Source of the DNA: Termitidicoccus mucosus | Lineage (GTDB): Bacteria > Verrucomicrobiota > Verrucomicrobiia > Opitutales > Opitutaceae | Direction: 5' to 3' | Assembly: GCF_038725785.1 (NCBI RefSeq) | Contig: NZ_CP109796.1 | Span: 1,736,001-1,800,000 of the forward strand | DNA length: 64,000 nucleotides | Shown here: piece after piece, positions 19,338 through 26,577 of the stretch | How positions within the stretch are numbered: position 1 is the first letter of the stretch | Layout of the letters: every line of letters begins with the position of its first letter | Program-made: the position numbers and the translations under genes | Notes under the pieces: model-generated | What the model saw: only the letters and a program-made list of their open reading frames with translations | Databases searched by the model: none | What the model was told of the DNA's origin: nothing

Positions 19338-22300
19338 ATGAAATATAAACTTGCACGTCTCGCCCTCGCCGCCGCCGCCCTTGCCCTCGGCACCGTCCGC
19401 GCCGCCGACATCACGTGGGCCACCGGCTCCACCGGCAACTGGGACAGCCCCGGCAACTGGTATGGCGGCGTCACCCCCGGTGCCGGCGATAACATCGTTA
19501 TCAGTTCCGGCACCGCCGTCATTCCCTCTGTGCTGACCGTCACCACCTCTAACGCCGCCATCGGCGTCCCCGCTGGCGCGACCGCCAGCGTGGACCTCTC
19601 CGGCTACTGGAATAACACCGACACTCTCTACATCGGTCATACCGGCCTCGGCTCCCTCGCCATCCACAACGGCGGCACCCTCCAGCTCGGTAGCGCCAAG
19701 TTTTTATATGTCGGCTACTCCGGCACCGGCGTTCTTGTCATAGACGAAGGCGGCGTCCTCAAGCGCTCTGGCGGCACCGACATTTACATCGGCGGCACCC
19801 ATAACGCCTCCGACATCGGCACCGCCACTCCCGTCGGCTCCGGCTCCATCGTCGTCAACGGTCTCCTCGACACCCCCGGCAGTTATCTCCGCATCGGCGC
19901 CGGCGGCGACGGTTACCTCTACGTCGGCCAAACCGGCACCGTCAACGCCACCGGCATGCGCCTAACCTACCAAAGTTTCAATTCCACCGGCACCGCCATC
20001 ATCGACGGTGTCTGGAACAGCACCGGCTACATCATCGCCTCCCACTGGGGCAGCAGCTACTTTGAGGTTGGCCAGACTGGCACCGCCCTTATCGGCGACT
20101 ACTTCTCCATCGGCCAAGGCGACGGCACTGGCAACCCCCTCACTGCCACCAGCACCGCCACCATCGCGGGCTACCTGAAAACCACCAACGCCTTTCAGGT
20201 CGCCAACCGCATGGCCGCCACCGTTGACATCACCGAGACCGGTACCGTCGTCGTCGGCACCCGTATCTATGTCGGCAACGCCGCCACCGCCACCGGCACC
20301 CTCAACGTCGCCGGCGTCGTCAACGTCAATGGCGCCAACAGTGCCACCGCCAGCACCCAGTTGGACATCGGCACCACCGGCACCGGCTACCTCAACGTCC
20401 TCGGCACCGGCACCGTCATTTCTACCCCCCGCATCATGCTGGCCCGCAACGCAAACTCCTACGGCGAACTCAACATCGCCTCCGGCGGCTATTGGGACGG
20501 GGCCGGCCAGCTCTACATCGGCTACGGCGGCGTCGGAGCCCTCCACGTCGCCTCCGGCGGTACCTTCTTCGCCGCCCAAGGCGTCTATCTCGCCCAAACC
20601 GGCACCGCCACCGTCACGGTTGACGGCTACTGGGAAAACCGGTCAGGCCTCATCTACACCGGCATCGGCGGTCGGGGCGTCTTCACTATCACCGAGACCG
20701 GCACCGTCAAAGGCGCCAATTCCTTCCGTGTCGCCGGCACCGGTGACGGCAATACCGACACGGGCGACAGCAACGTCTATGTCCATGGCGTCCTCGACAA
20801 CGCTACCTACACCATCGGCGTCGGCTACGCCGGCCAGGGCCGCATGGATGTCTATTCCACCGGCACCGTCATCGCGGGCGATATGTATGTCGGCGACCGC
20901 ATCGCCGCCACTGGCACCCTCACCCTCCACGACGGATCCATCCTCATCACCAACGGCGACATCTTCCGCATCGGCAACTCCGGCAAGGGCGTCCTCATCG
21001 TCGAGGAAGGCGCCGCCATCCTCACCGACAATGACCGGCTCAATGGCACCTCCCTCGACTTCACCCTCGGCAACGCAGCCGGTTCCTCTGGCACCGTCCA
21101 TCTCTCCGGCACGCTCCTCACCGCCCACACCATCAAAAACGGTGCCTTAGGCACCGGTTACCTCGACATCAGAAGCACCAGCCGCGTCACCGCCGGCGGC
21201 GGCTACACCCAGAACGCCGCCTCCACCCTCAAGGTCGAACTCGACACCGGCCGCCGCGAGGACACACTCTTCCCCGACCTCTCCGCCCCACTCATCGAGG
21301 CCGGCGGCAAGGCCACCCTCTCCGGCACCCTCCTCGTCACTGGCAGCGCCGTTGCCGACATACCTGAATTCGAGTGGGTCAACAATCAGGCCAAGGCAGG
21401 CACCCTCACCGGCATCCCCGTCCTCCGCGCCACCGGCGGCATCACCGGTGACTTCGACACCGTCGAAATCGAAGGTCTCATCATCCCCGCAACCCTCCCC
21501 GACTTCATCCGCGGCGGCGGTCTCAAGATCAACGAGGGCGGCCCCGTGGACACCCGCTACGACGTCGGCTACGGCCTCGCTTGGAAAGCCGGTGTCAACT
21601 CCGCCCACGGTACTTTCACCTTGGATGAAGGCAAAACCTTCATCAATGACCTCCAGCTCTCCGACCGCGCCGGCCTCACCTTCGACACCGGCTGGGACGG
21701 CAAGTCCCTCACCAAAAAAGGCCCCGGCACCCTCGTCCTCACCGTTCAGAACGCCTACACCGGCGCCACCACCGTGGACGACGGCATTCTCCGCTTCGCC
21801 GGCCCCGTCAACATCACCCTCGGTGACCTCATCGTCAACTCAGGCACCATCGACTTCGGCAGCCTCGACGCCGCTGGCGTAGCGGCAACTCCTGCGCCCA
21901 ACGTGGACCCCTCTCTGACCGCTGGCGACTTCCGCACCATCCACGCCGCTTCGCTCTCCGGTACCGGCGGCGTTTATCGCATGTCCTTCGACCTCGCCAC
22001 CGGTGCCGGCGACAAGCTCGTCATCGCCGGCGACGCCGCCGCTGGCATCCACCAGTTCGACATCACCCTCAAGAACACTGGCGGCGGAATGCCCACGGGC
22101 GCCGAGCCCATCCCGGAACTCGCCCTCATCGGCGGCGTTAACCAGGCCACCCTTGCCCCCAACGTCATCATCGACGGCGTCTCCAGCGGCACCTCCTTCG
22201 ATCGCGGCGCCTTCCATTACGAAGTCGTCACCGACTCCGTGGCCGGCACCCTCAAAATCGTCCCCGTCAGCATGGGCGCCGAGTATCGCGCCCCCATCAA

Positions 22301-23243
22301 CGGAGTCCTCGCCGCGCCCCTCTCCCTCCTCTGGTTCGACCAGCAGGACAACCTTGCCCGCCGCTTCGGCGAACTCCGCTCACCCCGCGAAACCGGCGCC
22401 GGCTTCGACCTCTGGGCCCGCGGCCACGCCGCCACCGCCTCCGTCGGCGGCGGCTCCACCGACATGCGCCTCGCAGACATTGACCTCTGGGGCGCGGAAA
22501 TCGGCGCCGACCACACCTGGCGCCTTGACGCCGAGCGCGTCACCATCGGCCTCTACGCCAGCGTCGGCAACGCCTCCCAGGACTACAACCGCGGCGCCGG
22601 CGCCGCCACCCGCGAAAGCGACCTGCTCGGCTTCGGCCTCTACGCCGCCTGGCTGGCCGACTCCGGCTGGTTCGCCAACGCCACCCTCTCCTCCGTCAAT
22701 TACGACAACACCCTCGACGCCGCCAACCCCGCAGGCGACCACACCACCGCCGACTACACCGACCGCGCCTTCGGCGCCTCCGTCGAGATTGGCCGCCGCA
22801 TCCAAATCGGCGCCGGCTTCTTCGCCGAGCCCTCCCTCCAGGGCACCCTCGCCCGCCTCACCCTCGCCTCCTACACCACCGGCGGACTCATGGACGATGG
22901 CGTAACCCCCAGCTACGTCTTCGGCGTCCGGGGCTCCTCCGCCACCATCACCCGCGCCCGCGCCGCCATCCGCGCCGGTCGCGCCTGGGAAATCAACGGC
23001 CTCGGCTGGCTGGAGCTGGCCGCCCGCGCCGGCTTCATCCGCGAGACCAGCTCCGGCGGCGAACTCGCCATCGGTCCTGAAAAATGGAGTCCCAACCTCG
23101 ACGGCAACCGCTACGAAGCCGGCCTCGGCCTCTACTGGCAGCCCTTCAATCGCGGCCAGCTTTATTTCGATTACGAATACGCCGCCGGCGACAACTACGA
23201 AAAACCCTGGGCTCTCAGCCTCGGCCTCCGCCTCTCCCTCTGA
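19338..23243 (+). CDS. Autotransporter outer-membrane beta-barrel protein (AT3)
   Basis: A 1301-residue autotransporter with a clear signal peptide (LARLALAAAALALGTVRAAD, cleavage near 23). The passenger opens with ITWATGSTGNWDSPGNWYGG, a start typical of large verrucomicrobial autotransporters, followed by many imperfect repeats of the form YIGxxGxGxLxIxxGGxL. Near residue 750-830 comes AHGTFTLDEGKTF, then TGWDGKSLTKKGPGTLVL with the beta-strand repeat, a block shared with the giant autotransporter and the phosphoesterase chimera. Residues about 1018-1301 are the barrel, ending SLGLRLSL. The barrel closely resembles that of the protein at 30180-38501, so the two are paralogues. Function beyond surface display is unknown. 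Confidence 0.9.
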   Translation: MKYKLARLALAAAALALGTVRAADITWATGSTGNWDSPGNWYGGVTPGAGDNIVISSGTAVIPSVLTVTTSNAAIGVPAGATASVDLSGYWNNTDTLYIGHTGLGSLAIHNGGTLQLGSAKFLYVGYSGTGVLVIDEGGVLKRSGGTDIYIGGTHNASDIGTATPVGSGSIVVNGLLDTPGSYLRIGAGGDGYLYVGQTGTVNATGMRLTYQSFNSTGTAIIDGVWNSTGYIIASHWGSSYFEVGQTGTALIGDYFSIGQGDGTGNPLTATSTATIAGYLKTTNAFQVANRMAATVDITETGTVVVGTRIYVGNAATATGTLNVAGVVNVNGANSATASTQLDIGTTGTGYLNVLGTGTVISTPRIMLARNANSYGELNIASGGYWDGAGQLYIGYGGVGALHVASGGTFFAAQGVYLAQTGTATVTVDGYWENRSGLIYTGIGGRGVFTITETGTVKGANSFRVAGTGDGNTDTGDSNVYVHGVLDNATYTIGVGYAGQGRMDVYSTGTVIAGDMYVGDRIAATGTLTLHDGSILITNGDIFRIGNSGKGVLIVEEGAAILTDNDRLNGTSLDFTLGNAAGSSGTVHLSGTLLTAHTIKNGALGTGYLDIRSTSRVTAGGGYTQNAASTLKVELDTGRREDTLFPDLSAPLIEAGGKATLSGTLLVTGSAVADIPEFEWVNNQAKAGTLTGIPVLRATGGITGDFDTVEIEGLIIPATLPDFIRGGGLKINEGGPVDTRYDVGYGLAWKAGVNSAHGTFTLDEGKTFINDLQLSDRAGLTFDTGWDGKSLTKKGPGTLVLTVQNAYTGATTVDDGILRFAGPVNITLGDLIVNSGTIDFGSLDAAGVAATPAPNVDPSLTAGDFRTIHAASLSGTGGVYRMSFDLATGAGDKLVIAGDAAAGIHQFDITLKNTGGGMPTGAEPIPELALIGGVNQATLAPNVIIDGVSSGTSFDRGAFHYEVVTDSVAGTLKIVPVSMGAEYRAPINGVLAAPLSLLWFDQQDNLARRFGELRSPRETGAGFDLWARGHAATASVGGGSTDMRLADIDLWGAEIGADHTWRLDAERVTIGLYASVGNASQDYNRGAGAATRESDLLGFGLYAAWLADSGWFANATLSSVNYDNTLDAANPAGDHTTADYTDRAFGASVEIGRRIQIGAGFFAEPSLQGTLARLTLASYTTGGLMDDGVTPSYVFGVRGSSATITRARAAIRAGRAWEINGLGWLELAARAGFIRETSSGGELAIGPEKWSPNLDGNRYEAGLGLYWQPFNRGQLYFDYEYAAGDNYEKPWALSLGLRLSL

Positions 23244-23288
23244 CCTGATTTCCAAATCCCAACCCAAAAGATCCGAACCCAAAATATC

Positions 23289-23356
23289 TCACGCGGCGAC
23301 GCGGAGGACGCGGAGAAATCATCCCTCCTGCTCCGCGTCTCCGCGCTCCCGCGTGA
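23289..23356. repeat. Palindromic spacer element upstream of GH2 (family G)
   Basis: Left arm TCACGCGGCGACGCGGAGGA and right arm CTCCGCGTCTCCGCG...CGCGTGA pair imperfectly around a short AT-richer loop. It ends 31 bases before the GH2 start codon and fills most of the spacer after AT3. Confidence 0.75.
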
Positions 23357-23387
23357 AACGATTTTCCAATTTTCACCGCGACCTCCC

Positions 23388-25349
23388 ATGAAATTCGTCT
23401 TCGCCGCCCTCGCTCTCGCCGCCCTCGTAGGGCCTGACCTTGCGTCAGGCCGCGATTCCGGCGCGACGCAAGGTCAGGCCCACGGCTTGGCAAGCGCGCC
23501 TGCCAAGCCGTGGGCGCCTGCCGGCGACCTCATCAAGACCCCGTGGGCCGCGCAAGTCTCGCCCGAGTCCACCCTGCCCGAGTATCCGCGCCCGCGCCTC
23601 GTCCGCGACGCGTGGCAAAACCTCAACGGCCTGTGGGACTACGCCATCACCCCCAAGGGCGCGGCGCTGCCCGCCGCCTTCGACGGCCAAATCCTCGTGC
23701 CCTTCCCCGTCGAGTCCTCCCTCTCCGGCGTGCAACGCGAGGTCGGCCCGGACAACGAACTTTGGTACAAGCGCGAGTTCACCGTCCCCGTTGGCGCCGC
23801 ATGGCGGGAAAAAAACGTCCTCCTCCATTTCGGCGCGGTGGACTGGCGCGCCGACGTGTTTGTCAACGGCGCGCCCGCCGGCTCGCACACCGGCGGCTAC
23901 ACGCCGTTCTCGTTTGATATAACAAATTATGTAAAACCAGACGCCGCGAACACCCTCGTCGTCCGCGTCTGGGACCCGACGGACGCCTCCGACCATCCCG
24001 TCGGCAAGCAGTCGCGCAAGCCCAAGGGCATCTGGTATACCGCCGTCACCGGCATCTGGCAGACCGTCTGGCTGGAGCCGGTCTCGACAAATTATATAAA
24101 AGACATTCAAGCCGTCTCCGACATCGACGCAGGCACCCTCGCCGTGACCGTCACCCAAAGGAGCGCGGGCATTCCTGCCCGCGAAATCGCGGACTGGAAT
24201 GTCCGCGCTCCCGTCGAGGTGGAGCTGCTCGACAACGACAAAGTCCTCGCCACCGCGCGCGGCCACGCCGGCCAAGCCGTGACGCTCTCCCTGAAAACCC
24301 CTATCCTCTGGTCCCCCGAAAACCCGAAACTCTACGACCTGCGCGCCCGCCTGCTCTCCGACGAAAAAAACGCCGACGAAGCCCGCTCCTACGCCGCCTT
24401 CCGCCAAATCTCCATGCAGCGCGACGCCGCCGGCATCATGCGCATGCAACTGAACGGGAAAAACTATTTTCACTTCGGCCCGCTCGACCAGGGCTGGTGG
24501 CCCGACGGTTTATACACCGCGCCGACCGACGAGGCCCTCCGCTTTGATATTATCAAAACCAAGGAGCTGGGTTTTAACATGATTCGCAAGCACGTGAAAG
24601 TGGAGCCGCAGCGCTGGTATTACCACTGCGACCGCGAGGGCATCCTCGTCTGGCAGGACATGCCCAGCACGCACAGCTACGGCCTCGGCGCGAAATGGGG
24701 CCGCAACGAGCTCGACGGCGGCACGGACACGCTGCGCACGCCGCTCTCGAAGGACAATTTTTATAAGGAATGGGGTGAAATCATGGATCTTTGCCAAGGC
24801 CACCCGTCGGTCGTGGTCTGGGTGCCGTTCAACGAGGCGTGGGGCCAATTCGACACGGACAAGGTGGTCCAGTGGACCAAACAACGTGACCCCTCGCGCC
24901 TCGTGAACCCGGCCAGCGGCGGCAATCTCCGCATGTATAAGGATGCCGTCGGCGTCCTGCGTCCCTGCGCGGACATGGTTGATTTCCACCATTATCCGGA
25001 GCCAAAGTTGTTCAAGGGCGACGCCGACCGCGTGCTCGTGCTTGGCGAATACGGCGGCCTCGCCCTCCCGCTGCCCGACCACCTCTGGCAGCGCGACGGA
25101 AAGAACTGGGGCTACGGCAAGGTCAAGTTCACCGGACGGGACGACCTCACCGCAAAACATGTCGAATATGCAAACATGCTGAAAGGCCTGGTGAAAGACG
25201 GCTTTTCCGCCGCCGTCTATACCCAGACCACCGACGTCGAAATCGAGGCCAACGGCTTTTATACCTACGACCGCAAGGTGCTGAAATTCGACCCCGCCGC
25301 AGCCCGCGCCGCCAACCTCGAAGTCATCGGCACCCTGCCCGCCGAATAA
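23388..25349 (+). CDS. Secreted GH2 glycoside hydrolase
   Basis: A 653-residue exported retaining glycosidase. The signal peptide core is FVFAALALAALVG. A sugar-binding jelly roll (about 75-220: LNGLWDYAI, LWYKREFTVP, HFGAVDWRADVFVNG) is followed by the immunoglobulin-like domain and a TIM barrel from about 335. The acid/base is E483 in WVPFNEAWGQ and the nucleophile E554 in VLGEYGG, so the enzyme should be active. Relatives include beta-galactosidases, glucuronidases and mannosidases; the specificity is not clear. Three palindromic repeats lie in frame: two in the leader region (residues 14-41) and one at residues about 258-275 in the Ig-like domain. It is followed by the GDPD gene. Confidence 0.9.
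   Translation: MKFVFAALALAALVGPDLASGRDSGATQGQAHGLASAPAKPWAPAGDLIKTPWAAQVSPESTLPEYPRPRLVRDAWQNLNGLWDYAITPKGAALPAAFDGQILVPFPVESSLSGVQREVGPDNELWYKREFTVPVGAAWREKNVLLHFGAVDWRADVFVNGAPAGSHTGGYTPFSFDITNYVKPDAANTLVVRVWDPTDASDHPVGKQSRKPKGIWYTAVTGIWQTVWLEPVSTNYIKDIQAVSDIDAGTLAVTVTQRSAGIPAREIADWNVRAPVEVELLDNDKVLATARGHAGQAVTLSLKTPILWSPENPKLYDLRARLLSDEKNADEARSYAAFRQISMQRDAAGIMRMQLNGKNYFHFGPLDQGWWPDGLYTAPTDEALRFDIIKTKELGFNMIRKHVKVEPQRWYYHCDREGILVWQDMPSTHSYGLGAKWGRNELDGGTDTLRTPLSKDNFYKEWGEIMDLCQGHPSVVVWVPFNEAWGQFDTDKVVQWTKQRDPSRLVNPASGGNLRMYKDAVGVLRPCADMVDFHHYPEPKLFKGDADRVLVLGEYGGLALPLPDHLWQRDGKNWGYGKVKFTGRDDLTAKHVEYANMLKGLVKDGFSAAVYTQTTDVEIEANGFYTYDRKVLKFDPAAARAANLEVIGTLPAE
23427..23481. repeat. Palindromic element in frame in GH2 leader (family B, copy 1)
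   Basis: Seventeen-base perfect arms GGGCCTGACCTTGCGTC (23430-23446) and GACGCAAGGTCAGGCCC (23465-23481). It encodes [16 protein letters not shown] just after the signal-peptide core. The lacZ copy at 40862-40913 is read in the same frame and gives [14 protein letters not shown]; a third copy at 47288-47370 is intergenic. Confidence 0.92.
23482..23511. repeat. Palindrome in frame in GH2 leader (family C)
   Basis: ACGGCTTGGCA (23482-23492) and TGCCAAGCCGT (23501-23511) are perfect inverted repeats, immediately following the family B element. Together they encode most of residues 14-41, between the hydrophobic core and the first conserved domain. Confidence 0.8.
24159..24212. repeat. Palindromic element in frame inside GH2 Ig-like domain (family A, copy 2)
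   Basis: Hairpins GCGGGCATTCCTGCCCGC and GCGGACTGGAATGTCCGC, in the reverse orientation of the element in the AT2 leader. It encodes RSAGIPAREIADWNVRAPV at a place where the domain would otherwise pass from strand to strand, so it probably forms a surface loop. Confidence 0.85.
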
Positions 25350-25586
25350 ACAAAAACCAATAATGATTTTAAACAAAATGGACGGAATTAAAATGAATGA
25401 ACGGAATTAATAATCTGATTAATTCAATTATGTTCATTTTATCAATGAACCTGTCGCTTCGCCCGGGACTGTTCATTCTGTCCAAAACAAACGCCTTCTT
25501 CGCTCACTTTGTTTCCTTCCGTTCAATATAAAACCAACTCTTCCGCCCTTCGTGCACCTTCGTGCCTTTGTGGTGAAACCAATAAA
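25350..25586. other. Spacer between GH2 and GDPD
   Basis: This 237-base spacer is AT-rich at first and holds a small stem-loop (GTTCATT, loop TTATC, AATGAAC, around 25432-25450). It lacks the T-run expected of an intrinsic terminator. Its last 40 bases contain the word GTGCCTTTGTGGTG, which also lies in the signal-peptide sequence of the TonB receptor gene. No gene is seen. Confidence 0.5.
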
Positions 25587-26492
25587 ATGAAACCCATCGC
25601 CTTCATCATCGCCGCGCTGCTCGCGGCATTCGTCACCAGTGCCGACGCTGCCGACGACGCGAAACTCGCCGCCCCCACGGTGCAATTCTCGATCCCCCGC
25701 TCCCCCGTCGTCGGTCACCGCGGCGCATCGTTCGATCATCCCGAAAACACGCTCGCCTCCTTCCGCGGCGCGGTCGCCGCCGGCGCTGACGGTTGCGAGT
25801 TCGACGTGCATGCCACCGCCGACGGCGCGCTCGTCATCATCCACGACAAATCCCTCAACCGCACCACCGACATCGTCGCGCCCATCGGCAGCAAGGGAAA
25901 ACCGGAAAAGGTGCCGGTGGCGGAAAAAACACTGGCCGAAATCAAGGCCCTCAAAATCAGGGCGCTCGCCGACCGCCCATGGAAGGTGAAAGCTTTCGCC
26001 GCCGAACGCATCCCCACGCTCGCGGAGACCCTCGCGCTCCTCAAGCCATCCGCCGCCGCCACTCGTCCCGTGGTCGAAATCAAGGCCGAGCAAATCGAGC
26101 CGCAAGTCATCGCCGCGCTCCGTGACGCCGGCCTCTACGACCGCGCCGTCATCATCTCCTTCTCCCAGGCCGTCGTCAAAGCCGTCCGCCGCCTCGCGCC
26201 CGACCTCCCCGTCGCCTGGCTCTACGGCGGCGAAAAAGACGACGACCGCACCCCCGCCGAACTCGCCGATTTTATCTCCCAAACCGCGCGCGAGCTCGAC
26301 ACCCCGCTGCTCGACCTGAGCCACAAAATCCTCACCAGGGAAGTCGTGGCCGCGCTCCACCGCCGCGGCTTCACCGTCTGGGCGTGGACGGTGGACGAAC
26401 CCGACCGCGTGAAAGAGCTGCTCGACTGGGGCGTTGCCAGCATCACCACCAATAAACCCGCCCAGCTAAAGCAAGTGGCCAGTGGCAGGTAG
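25587..26492 (+). CDS. Secreted glycerophosphodiester phosphodiesterase (GDPD/GlpQ type)
   Basis: Hydrolyses glycerophosphodiesters to glycerol-3-phosphate and an alcohol. The 301-residue protein has a signal peptide (PIAFIIAALLAAFVTSADA), so it acts in the periplasm or outside. Catalytic features of the TIM-barrel family are present: VVGHRGASFDHPENT (H44, R45, E53), GCEFDVH (E71, D73) and IIHDKSLNRTTD (H86, D87). The C-terminal GFTVWAWTVDEPDRV and GVASITTNKPAQL strands are typical. ATG 25587 was chosen for the signal peptide; the frame opens at 25509 without one. The last residues come from a repeat-like sequence. Together with GlpT and GlpD it would complete a path from extracellular glycerophosphodiester to central metabolism. 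A second, divergent GDPD lies at 48473. Confidence 0.93.
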   Translation: MKPIAFIIAALLAAFVTSADAADDAKLAAPTVQFSIPRSPVVGHRGASFDHPENTLASFRGAVAAGADGCEFDVHATADGALVIIHDKSLNRTTDIVAPIGSKGKPEKVPVAEKTLAEIKALKIRALADRPWKVKAFAAERIPTLAETLALLKPSAAATRPVVEIKAEQIEPQVIAALRDAGLYDRAVIISFSQAVVKAVRRLAPDLPVAWLYGGEKDDDRTPAELADFISQTARELDTPLLDLSHKILTREVVAALHRRGFTVWAWTVDEPDRVKELLDWGVASITTNKPAQLKQVASGR

Positions 26493-26505
26493 CAAGTTCC
26501 AAGAA
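26470..26505 (+). repeat. Repeat-like sequence at the 3' end of GDPD (family J, copy 2)
   Basis: Contains GTGGCCAGTGGCAGGTAGCA, similar to the sequence that ends glpT at 4110-4162. It supplies the final residues (QVASGR) and the stop codon. Confidence 0.45.
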
Positions 26506-26577
26506 GCCAGCGGCGCGGCGGCACCCAATTCCATCGGCCCCATAAGTTCCATCCATCCGAACTTCACCAAAATCACC

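Noticed and set aside
25432-25450. Intrinsic terminator after the first GH2 gene
   Set aside because: The 7-base stem is followed by no T-run, so termination cannot be supported.
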